Source: Glebionis coronaria (taxonomy: Eukaryota > Streptophyta > Magnoliopsida > Asterales > Asteraceae). Taken from it: a DNA stretch of 64,000 nucleotides. The stretch spans positions 1,800,501-1,864,500 of the forward strand of contig JANFOE010000190.1 in assembly GCA_025667525.1 (NCBI GenBank), in the 5' to 3' direction. Position numbers and translations under genes: made by a program. Below, one piece after another: positions 22,591 to 32,262 of this stretch (its first letter is position 1; the number at the start of each line of letters is the position of its first letter). Below the pieces are notes generated by a model. That model ran no database searches. It saw nothing but the letters and a program-made list of their open reading frames with translations, and was not told where the DNA came from.

Positions 22591-22894
22591 ATGGGTTTAA
22601 TTTCTTGTTTTTACAAACTTTTCAAGTTTTAAATTTATTACGTTTTAATTTCCAAAAATTGCACGCTTCCCGAAATCTCCATTTTTACCAAGTGTTTTTC
22701 TAGTAATTTTTAGTTTAATTTTTAAAGCTTCTATTTTTACTCAACGACATTTTTATATTTCCTTATAGTTTAAAATAGATAATCAAACCATTTTATTTGT
22801 CCACCAAGAATGACTGAGTCGCACTAATTACTTGTAATCAATTCGAAAAGATCGGTTTAAAGAACTTTCATACGAGGCAAACCCTTGTATCAAA

Positions 22895-22911
22895 TGGCGC
22901 AGCTGCCGGCT
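22895..22911 (+). other. Primer-binding site (tRNA-Asp type), element B
   Basis: TGGCGCAGCTGCCGGCT, two bases after the LTR end. C has TGGCGCCGCTGCCGGCT at the same place. Confidence 0.85.
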
Positions 22912-23170
22912 CTTTTCGTTAAGATTAACGGTTTTTAGTGAGAGACGTGTTGGATTTTGGGATCCGTTCATTCGTGAACGTTATTTTCCTTTCTTAAGAA
23001 TTTTCAAAAAATTCATAAAAATTTAAAAAAATTTCAAAAATACAAAAACATTAAAAAAATCATAAAAAGCATTTCTTTTCCAAAGTTTTGCACCAAAAAG
23101 ATTTTATTTTTACAAGTACATATATATTATTTGTTTCTTTGGTATCTTTTTCTTTTTCTTTTGCAGGTGT
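22912..23170 (+). other. Leader of element B with conserved hairpin
   Basis: About 260 bases before the gag ATG, alignable with the leader of C. At 22965-22980 CGTTCA TTCG TGAACG forms a six-pair stem with a UUCG-type loop; C has CGTTCA CTCG TGAACG. A polypyrimidine run ending TTTTGCAG at about 23157-23166 looks like a 3' splice site just before the ATG. Confidence 0.65.
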
Positions 23171-24240
23171 ATGCGTACTAGATCTTCAACTTATCCAGAG
23201 CCCGAGACTCGTGAAGATTTAGATAAGGCTGGTGTGCACAACAACAATAACAACCTACATCTACCCAATTTAAATAATAATAACAACAACAACAATGTTC
23301 CCTCACCCGACTTACGAACAATGGAGGAACTTTGTCAACCAACCATGAACGGACGCGGAGGACCGATTGCGCCGACGCAAATCACGGCTCCTGAATTTTC
23401 GTTGAAGCATCATATGATCCAGCAAGTTCAAAACGCTTGCCCATTTCGCGGATTACCGGATGATGATGCCAACAAACACCTCGACAAATTCATTACCGTC
23501 ACCCAAAGCATGAAACTTCCCGGTGTTACTATGGATTTCCTTCCCCTACATATCTTCCCACATACTTTATCCCACCATGCCGGAAAATGGTTTGATCGTC
23601 TTCCCAAAAACTCAATTCATACATGGAATGACATGACTCAACGATTTTTGTCGCGCTACTTTCCACCATCCATGGTCACTAGTCTTCGCAACCAAATCAG
23701 TGGATTTACTCAAGAACCTGATGAGTCGCTTTTCGATGCTTGGGAATGTTATAATGTCTTGATCGACCATTGTCCGAACCATAACATGCTCCCCGTTACT
23801 TTGATTGATACCTTCTACAATGGTTTAAATTTTCGTGATCGTGATACGATTAATGCTGCCGCCGGTGGTACATTCATGAAGAGAAGACCTGAGGAGTGTA
23901 GAGAGCTTATAGAGAACATGACCACTCACCACAAAAATTGGGATTCATCCGCATCCTCAAGATTAAACCTGAGAGTCAATGTTTCTTCTACTTCTGCAAC
24001 TCTAGATATGACCGAATTCACTCACATGATGGCCGAAATGAACAAAAATATTCTACTTATAGCTACGAATCAACAACAACAAGCTAAAGCTGTAGCAACT
24101 TTTTGTGAGATTTGCGGGGATTCTCATTCATACACCGATTCTCCTTATACTCATGACAATCCGGAAAATGTGTATGTTGCCAACGGTAACTTTTCTATGG
24201 AGGCTATCAAGCACGTCCTCAAGGTGACCGTAATTTGCTT
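23171..24240 (+). pseudogene. Element B gag (capsid)
   Basis: The start MRTRSSTYPEPETRED is followed by an Asn-rich run, then the retrotransposon gag domain (GKWFDRLPKNSIHTWNDM, RYFPPSMVTSLRNQI, DTFYNGLNFRDRDTINAAAG). A zinc-knuckle start CEICGDSH lies at about 24104-24127. A one-base loss at about 24195 (in AACTTTTCTATGG) moves the true frame to the one that continues through 24235-25815. The ATG at 23171 is chosen because it begins the conserved basic N-terminus and follows the leader. Confidence 0.9.
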
Positions 24241-25815
24241 AGTTATTGTTCGAATAACTTTCTTTCACCACCCGGTTTTCAATCCCATAATAGACCACCA
24301 CCACCTCAATTGAACAACACACAATACCCACCAAGGAACCAAGGCCAAAGAAGTAACTACCAAGGGAATTTTTCTAATAATCAAAGGAATTATAACTCAA
24401 ATAAAGGGAATTTTCATAGTCAAAATCAAGGCACTTTTAATGGGCAAAATCAAGGGTTTCAAAATAACAACTTTAACCAAAGTTTTAATAATAACAATGC
24501 TTATCAACAACAATATCCAAACCAAGGTTTTCAAAATCAAGGGCAAAACACGAATTCCCCTTTAATGGAATTGGTTCTTCAAAAGTTGACTGATAAGTTT
24601 AGTGAACATGAGAAAATCATGGCTGCTATGCAAGAATCGAATGATAAGAAATTTATGCTAATGTATCAAGCCATTAATACCCAAGGCCCACCCCAAGGTA
24701 CTCTCCCTTCTAACACCGTGACCAATCCTAGGGCCAACGTTAATGCCATCACTACTAGGAGCGGTAAGATCATCGTTGAACCTTCTTCTTCACCAACTAA
24801 CCAAGGACCCGAGATTCCTTCTACTTGTGATATACCACCCGTTATGCCTTTGTCTGCACCTTATGTCCCACCGATACTTCAAGTTCATACCACACATTCG
24901 GTTCCAAAACCGGTTCCTCCACCTTCCACTTCTTCCCCTCCACCACCCAAGGATGTGAGTGAGAATTCCATTCCAAAGCCTTCCTCTCAACCCAATATAC
25001 CTTATCCCTCAAGGTTAAGGAAAGAGAAGTTGAAAAATAAGGATGAGTATCAGGTTTCTAACTTTCTTAAAATGTTTAAACAACTGAATTTCAACATCTC
25101 CTTTGCTGAGGCTCTCGCTCACATGCCTAAATATGCTAAGATGTTTAAGGATCTTTTAAGTGATAAAGAAAAATTGCTCGACATCGCCAATACCCAATTA
25201 AATGAGAATTGTTCTGCCGTTCTTTTGAGAAAATTACCGGTTAAGTTAGGAGATCCCGGTCGATTTCTTATTCCTTGTAATTTCCCGGGTGTTGAGAATT
25301 GTATGGCCTTGGCGGATCTCGGAGCGAGTATCAATCTTATGCCATTGTCCGTGTGGAAGCAACTAACTTTACCTGAGCTAGTCCCCACTCATATGACATT
25401 GGTATTAGCTAACCGATCGGTTGCTTATCCGGTGGGGATAGCCGATGATGTATTCGTTGGAGTTTACAAATTCACTTTCCCCGCCGATTTCGTTGTTGTC
25501 GACTACGAGGTGGATCCCCGTGTTCCATTAATCGTTGGACGTCCATTCTTGAGGACCGGCCGCACTCTCATTGATGTAGCCGCGGGCGAATTAATCATGA
25601 GAGTTGGTGACGATAAAATCGTCTTCAACATGGGTAAGCTTTCTAAGCAACCTCATGAAAACGAGAGCGTTAATTTCATTGACGTTCTTGATGAGGCTTG
25701 TGAAGAACATTTCAAAGACGCTTGTAAAAGTGGTTCTTCTTCTCTACCCATTTTTGAGACCGTTGCCTCTATTGCTCCATCACTAACTCCATTTGGAGAA
25801 AGTGATCTCCTTTAG
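24235..25815 (+). pseudogene. Element B gag C-terminus and aspartic protease
   Basis: After an Asn/Gln-rich low-complexity tract comes ITTRSGKII, a marker also present in A (ITTRSGKTF). A proline-rich linker and the region YPSRLRKEKLKNKDEYQ follow, and then the retropepsin-like domain with ALADLGASINLMPLSVW and VPLIVGRPFLRTGRTLIDV. Athila proteases use DLG rather than DTG/DSG at the active site. The frame is stopped by TAG at 25813-25815, probably from CAG, since the same frame continues. Confidence 0.9.
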
Positions 25816-26316
25816 AAAGAATTTGAAGCAACTTTGGGAGATGTGGACTTACGATATGACGATTCTCCCTTCAATTGGGTTGAAGACATTCGTACCATTG
25901 AGAAACTTCTCAATGAGGACCATATTTCTCCACCATCTCCTAAGGACATCTCTATCGATGAACCGAAATTGAAAACGCCTTCCATAAAAAATCCTCCGGA
26001 TTTAGAGCTTAAGGATCTACTGTCTCATCTCGAATACGTGTTCCTTGAAGACAATACGAAGTCACCCGTCATCATCGCAAAGGACTTGAAAGAGGATGAA
26101 AAGTCTCGACTTATCGACGTTCTGAAGAATCATAAGAAAGCGATTTCTTGGAAAATCTCCGATATTCGTGGAATTGATCCTCACTTTTGCACACATAAAA
26201 TTCTCACGGAGGACGAATTTAAACCCACTATTCAAAACCAAAGAAGGGTGAATCCCAAGATCCATGACGTTATCAAAAAAGAGGTTATCAAACTTCTTGA
26301 TGCGGGAATGATCTAA
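25816..26316 (+). pseudogene. Element B protease-RT linker
   Basis: Same frame as the protease. It contains LKDLLSHLEYVFLEDN, KSPVIIAKDL and the pre-RT stretch RRVNPKIHDVIKKEVIKLLD typical of Athila pol. TAA at 26314-26316 stops it where Tyr is usual before [12 protein letters not shown]. Confidence 0.88.
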
Positions 26317-27564
26317 CCTATCTCGGATTCACCATGGGTTAGTCCGGTCCATTGTGTGCCTAAGAAAGGCGGAATCACCGTTGTGCCCAATGAAAACAAC
26401 GAGTTGATTCCTACTCGTCTTGTTACAGGGTGGAGAGTTTGTATAGACTATTGCAAACTCAATGATGCTACGAGAAATGATCATTTTCCCATTCCTTTTA
26501 TGGACCAAATGCTTGAATGTCTAGCGGGTAATGACTATTATTGCTTCTTAGACGGTTTCTCCGGGTATTTTCAAATTCCCATCGATCCTAAAGACCAAGA
26601 GAAAACCACATTCACTTGTCCTTATGGAAGATTTGCTTACAAAAGAATGCCTTTCGGCTTATGCAATGCTCCTGGGACTTTCCAAAGGTGTATGATGGCT
26701 ATCTTCCATGACATGGTTGAAGAAACTATGGAAGTCTTCATGGATGATTTCTCGGTCTATGGTGACTCATTCTCTTCTTGCCTTGCCAATTTGGAACGCA
26801 TGCTTAAGCGGTGTGAAGACACTCGCATTGTTCTAAATTGGGAAAAATGCCATTTCATGGTAAAAGAAGGCATTTTGCTTGGACATAAAATCTCAAATTC
26901 CGGTCTTGAAGTGGACCGTGTGAAAGTTGATTTCATAGCCAAATTACCTCCCCCTTCAACCGTGAAGGGTGTGAGAAGTTTCCTTGGTCATGCGGGCTTC
27001 TATCATCGATTCATTCAAGATTTTTCTAAAATCGCTCGCCCGATGACCCACCTCTTGGAAAAAGATATTCTCTTTATCTTTTCTAAAGAGTGTCTTGAAT
27101 CCTTCAATCTTCTTAAGGACAAGCTAACTAAGGCACCGGTCTTGGTTACCACTACTTGGGAGCTATCTTTTGAATTGATGTGCGATGCTAGAGACTTTGC
27201 TATTGGAGCGGTTTTGGGCCAAAGAGTGAACAAACACTTCCAACCAATCCATTATGCTAGCAAGACAATGACGGGGGCTCAATTGCATTATACCACTACC
27301 GAAAAAGAGCTTTTAGCTGTAGTGTATGCTTTTGAGAAGTTCTGCCCCTATCTTGTTCTTTCCACCACCATTGTCTATACCGACCATTCCGCGTTGAAGT
27401 ACTTGTTGACTAAGCATGATTCTAAGCCAAGACTTCTTCGTTCGGTTTTGCTCCTTCAAGAATTTAAAATTGAAATTCGTGACAAGAAGGGAGCAGAAAA
27501 CCTAGCCGTGGATCATCTAAGTAGACTTGAGGATCCTTATCAAGGGGATCATCCGAATCAATAG
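26317..27564 (+). pseudogene. Element B reverse transcriptase and RNase H
   Basis: The RT domain opens with [15 protein letters not shown], then [29 protein letters not shown], and the catalytic box FMDDFSVYG at 26737 onward (F-M-D-D form). Next come [14 protein letters not shown] and [12 protein letters not shown] (connection). RNase H follows: [46 protein letters not shown]. This enzyme would copy the element RNA into DNA. The catalytic residues are present, but TAG at 27562-27564 cuts the frame and upstream stops separate it from gag. Confidence 0.92.
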
Positions 27565-28910
27565 ATCAATGACTCTTTTCCCCTTGAGGCCTTAATGTCT
27601 ATCAATTCCAATCTTGATGACACCCCGTGGTTTGTGGACATTGCAAACTACTTGGCGGGTGGAATTCTCAAGGAAGGGTTAGCGTCTCAACAAAAGAAAA
27701 AGTTCTTTAAAGACATTGAACACTATTTTTGGGACTACCCTTACCTTTTCAAACAATGTGCGGATCTTGTCATTCGTCGATGTGTTGATGGGTCGACAAC
27801 TTTACTAATCCTTGAAGCTTGCCATAAAGGACACACCGGTGGTCACTTTGGTCCTAATTACACCGCGAAGAAAGTATTCGACTCTGGAATTTATTGGCCA
27901 CCATTTATCATGATGCTCATGAAATGGTCAAACATTGTGATGCTTGCCAAAGACAAGGCAAGATCACACATAAAGATGAGATGCCTCAAAATTTCATACA
28001 AGAATGTGAAATCTTTGATGTATGGGGTATCGACTTTATGGGGACATTTCCATCATCCAAAGGGAAAAAGTACATCCTCGTAGCCGTTGACTACATATCT
28101 AAATGGGTTGAAGCTAAGGCTCTCCCTACGAACGATGTGAGGGTGGTTGTGAACTATTTGAAGCAGCTTTTTGCTCGATTTGGTGTTCCTCGTGCTATCA
28201 TCAGTGACCGCGGGACTCAATTTTGCAATGATCAATTTGCTCGAGTCATGGCTAAGTATGGTGTCAATCACCATCTTTCCACCGCTTATCATCCCCAAAC
28301 AAATGGTCAAGCCGAGATATCTAACCGTGGATTGAAGCGAATTCTTGAGCGTACTGTGGGAGAGCATCATGCCTCGTGGACTGATAAGTTAGACGATGCT
28401 TTGTGGGCTTTCCGTACCGCATATAAGACTCCGATTGGTTGCACTCCATATCGTCTAGTGTACGGGAAGGCATGCCACCTCCCTATTGAGCTGGAAAATA
28501 AGGCGTACTGGGCCTTGAAGTGGGCCAATTTTGACATCAACAAAGCCGACGATCTTCGGAAGATTCAACTCAACGAGCTAAATGAACTAAGGAATGAAGA
28601 TTATGAGAACTCATTGATCTAGAAGGAGAAGACCAAGATCATCCATGATTCAAGGATTAAGAACCGAGAGTACCACGTTGGTGATCAAGTTTTACTCTTT
28701 AACTCTCGGTTGAAGATCTTATCTGGCAAGCTGAAGAGCCGTTGGTCTGGTCCATTCACCGTCGCCAAAGTCTTCCCATATGGCACCATTGAGCTTTCTC
28801 AGCCAAATGGGCCCAATTTCAAAGTGAATGGCCATCGAGTGAAGCTGTACTTTGGTAAGGACATCTCTCATGAGATGATTCCATCCCTCACCACGTTTCC
28901 CTTGAATTAG
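27565..28910 (+). pseudogene. Element B integrase
   Basis: The zinc-binding part has [13 protein letters not shown] and [10 protein letters not shown] one-base loss near 27897 shifts the frame between them. The catalytic core has WGIDFMGTF, then [12 protein letters not shown], then [14 protein letters not shown], which supply the D,D,E triad. The C-terminal part includes GDQVLLFNSRLKILSGKLKS and WSGPFTVAKVFPYGTIEL. TAG at 28620-28622 is a premature stop; the genuine end is TAG at 28908-28910. No chromodomain follows, as expected for Athila. Confidence 0.92.
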
Positions 28911-28918
28911 TTCTGGGT

Positions 28919-28974
28919 CGAGTCAGGCTTGTGACTCGGTTAACAAAAACAAGCGCTTCTCGGGAGGCAACCCG
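28919..28974 (+). other. Post-ORF hairpin pair, element B
   Basis: CGAGTCA GGCTTG TGACTCG (28919-28938, perfect 7-bp stem), then CGGG AGGCAA CCCG (28961-28974). It begins nine bases after the pol stop. In C the second stem is TTGGG/CCCAA, so a C-G pair has become T-A with pairing kept. Confidence 0.75.
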
Positions 28975-29266
28975 TTGATCTATCCTTTAGCGTTTTCATA
29001 ATAAGTGTAGGGGGAGCCCCGTATGTGTTTGTTGTCTTGTTTATTTTGATGTGCAGGGATTAAAGCTTCAAAGATCCATTCTCGATGACTTTTGACGAAC
29101 TGTGAACCCTTGTACCCATCTTCCGGTTCCATCCTAAACTCTTTTGATTCACTATTTTATATTATTCAATATTAAAATAGGAATCACTATAGTTGTCCTT
29201 TCCTTAGCAAGATTTAAACAAAGTAAACAATGTCCTAAGTGTAGGGGAGTTTATTCCCACATGCTT

Positions 29267-29306
29267 AAACATTGAGGACAATGTTTATATCAAGTGTAGG
29301 GGGGAC
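29267..29306 (+). other. Internal AGGA-loop hairpin plus purine tract, element B
   Basis: AAACATTG AGGA CAATGTTT at 29267-29286, followed by AAGTGTAGGGGGGAC. Matches the modules in A and C. Confidence 0.8.
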
Positions 29307-30910
29307 TTCTATCGAAGTAAGTGGTCGTTTCCATGAATTTGTCCTCATTTTAACCGGAAAATTTGATTTTTCGACATTTTTCAAAATTTGTAATCTATTT
29401 TGGCCTAGTTGTATAGAAGTATTTTCCTTTGTTATTGTTATTTACTTTCTTTGCTAGAATAAATTTTCAATAAAGTGGTTTTAAATTTGTCAACGTTGTG
29501 AATCTTTTGACTCAACCCGAGTTTAATTATCCAAGTTTACTCTAGCTAGTATCCTTAACGTGTTTAAGTCAAGTTTTGCTAGGCTTTTATATAGGGAACT
29601 TTAAAACGCGAAAGTCTTAACTCTTACGGGTTAAGAACAAGAACTTTTCGCAAGTTCCTATAATTGATCCTAGAAAGTCGTTTATCAAAGGAACTTTAAA
29701 ATGCGAATTCTAAACATGAAAAAGTCTAAGAAATTGCAAGATCCTATAGATGACTTGAAAACCCAAAACTTTGATTTAATTGGCTAAGCATCCACGAGTC
29801 TCATTCCTTGAGATTTTAAATTATGGAGAACGAGAGATGATAGAGTCAATTATAAGTTTGGTATTCTTTCGTGAATTTATGTGAGTTGATTATAAGCTTT
29901 TTCTCCCATCGCTTGCTAATAAATATATTTGCAATAAATAAGGTTGTACGATTTGAAAAGTTACTTAGCTTCTAGCACAAGATCGTTTAAAAGTTGCTCG
30001 GTATTAATTAGAGTTCATAGCCAAGGCATAACTTATTGAAGCGGGATGCGAAGATTGGCGAGTCCGAAAAGGCCCTAACAAGGCATGAGGGCTACATTCT
30101 GTTGCTAAAGATCCAAAAGTGATGTGAAGAATCATTTATCAAAAATCAATATGAAGGATCGAGACACACGACGAAAAGCAAATAATCCCCAAAAGATCAT
30201 GGAGAAGTCTATCCGAAAAGACCCTAGCAAGGTATGAGGATAAATAGATCCAAGTCCGAAAAGGAGGCGGATCGTTGTATATCAAAGTCCAAAATAAAGA
30301 TTGGAGACAAATGAAGAAGTCGTGGTCCAAAATTGAAGGATCTCTCAAAAACTTCAAGTGAAGAAATTACTATTATGAAGAGAAGACCATAATTTCAAGA
30401 ACGTCTCTCAAGATTTGAAGTATGAAGTCGCTACCAAATATCGGTCCAAGAAAGGTCTCAAATCGTGAAGCGAGTTATGCCAAGATATGAACTTTAAGAG
30501 GTCCCGACAAGCAGTTTTAAACGATTTTGTCCTTTAGCTAACTATTGATTAAATCGTCCTACTTTATTTTCGGCCTAAATAAACTATCAAAATAAGTCAA
30601 ACAATGCATCCTCGTGATCATTCAAGACAATATTAAAATATAAGAGATACACCTAGGAATAAGGGAGTCTAAGTGAATAATTGGGCCACATGAGTTCGTG
30701 TTAGTTTGCTAACATATAATAACAATGATCTCGTTTATAAGCTTGGTACGGGGAACGTGAAACTTGAGGATGATGAACATTCATGACAACCAAAACCCCA
30801 ATGTAAGTCTTTGATTTCTTTACTTGTTTTGTATATACTTCTATCTTTCTAATAAAGGCCAAGGTGGGTTATCTATGATGAGAAATGTAAACTGTGCTTT
30901 GAAATTAATG

Positions 30911-30950
30911 CATTGCATGAGGACATTGCAATGGTCAAGTGTAGGGGATT
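30911..30950 (+). other. Bulged hairpin and 3' polypurine tract, element B
   Basis: CATTGCATG AGGA CATTGCAATG at 30911-30933 (nine pairs, one bulge), then AAGTGTAGGGGATT directly before the 3' LTR at 30951. Confidence 0.8.
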
Positions 30951-32262
30951 AAATAAGTGTGAAAACACTTACCCTTTTACCACTTATTTCCAATAATAAC
31001 AAGACCAAAACGTGTATTTTATGTCGTAAAAGTCGGAATTATGCGTGGTTTGTGTTTTTATTATGTTTTAGGACCAAAAGATGAAAAAGGAAGAAAACAC
31101 GGGCTTTCACGGGCTTTTATCGAAGAAAACGAGAAAGGACAAAGTCAAAAGATCAAGAGTGCAAAAAGAACGGAAGTCCAAGGCCTATTCTGAAGATTTA
31201 TCGAAGAAAAAGTCTAAAGACGGAAGTTTAATGAAGTCGAAGAACTCAAGTCTAATTATAGAAGAAAACTAGAAGACGAGTTCAATTTACATTGACAAAT
31301 CCCGAGACGACGTCGAGAAAGACAAACAATTTAAATCGAGTCGAGAAGAAAGAAAGAAAGAAGGAAGCACATGCACCTCCCCATCTCCTATAAATACCCT
31401 CCTAATGACACATTAGAAGGGTGTTAGCTAGTTTATTTTTCTTTCTTTAGTTTTATCTTTAAAGAGAGAAACTGTTTAACTTTCTCTCACTAAAAATTCA
31501 TCTTTTTTTTTCATGTTTAAGCTTTAATTCAATCTTGTATTCTTGAATCTTTAATCTACAAGTTCAAGTTAAGCTTTTTATCTTTAATCTTCTTCTACCT
31601 TTCTTGATTTTATTTACCTTTGATTCGTTATTATCTTTGATTTTGTTTAATCTTGATGTTTATGTGATTTAAAAGTTTATTTTTTTATTCATCTCTAAGT
31701 TTTAATACGGATTATGTTTTGAGCTTTTCATGCTTATTGGCTTAGTTTGTGTTTAGCTTATTTACTTTTCATTTTTCTTAAAAGTTTCATCTTTTTATGG
31801 TTTGATTTAAAAGTTTTGCTTATTTAAAGTTTTGAAAAGTTCTCATTTTATGCTTATTAGTTCGTCTGATTTTTAATTTGATTAAGTCTTGGTTTGAGCT
31901 TATTGAAAGTAGCTTATAAACTGTGCTTATTTGGATTGCTTTTTTCGAAGTGCTGGTAATCGGAATAGGGTAAACCCCTTTCCGATTTGTCATTCCGATT
32001 AGGCCATTACATTCCGATTTGCCCCCCCCCCCCTTGTATTCCGATCTCTGATCGGAAAAGGGTTTCTAACATTCCGACCAGTAGGGTTTTGATATTCCGA
32101 TTAGGTTTGTTACCATACATTCCGATTGTAGCCTTTTTCATATATTCCGATAGTATTGATTTCTAGTATTCCGATAGCTTTATTTTATGATTCCGATTGG
32201 GTATATTCCGATCAACAACATTCCGATAGATTACATTAGTGTTATTCCGATAGCACTCCTTT
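30951..32262 (+). repeat. 3' LTR of element B, first part
   Basis: Begins AAATAAGTGTG. It matches 21224 onward and is cut after 32262 by element D. The poly-C run is 12 long at about 32022-32033 and 7 long in the other LTR. Several TTCCGAT words that are decayed in the 5' LTR are intact here. Confidence 0.9.
32258..32262. repeat. Target-site duplication of element D, left
   Basis: CCTTT, repeated at 51902-51906. The 5' LTR of B shows the empty site (CATTCCTTTTACCACA near 22525). Confidence 0.88.

Larger units (their letters stand above)
21224..22892 (+). repeat. 5' LTR of element B
   Basis: 1669 bp, from TAATAAGTGTG to CCCTTGTATCA. The expected TG start has become TA here and AA in the other LTR; the related LTR of C starts TGATAGGTGTG. 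TATA box TATAAATA at 21662-21669. Downstream of it lies an array of ATTCCGAT words (about 22230-22590). It is homologous to the LTR of C in its first part. Confidence 0.9.
28911..30950 (+). other. 3' noncoding region of element B
   Basis: Two kilobases with no supported ORF and no env-like gene. It is colinear with 45981-47992 of element C at high similarity, including four AAGTGTAGGGG purine tracts (about 29003, 29236, 29292 and 30937) and the hairpins listed separately. Confidence 0.8.

Noticed and set aside
28911..30950. Possible env-like gene after pol in B
   Set aside because: No frame longer than about 70 codons, no signal peptide or membrane segment, and the region is shared with C as noncoding DNA.
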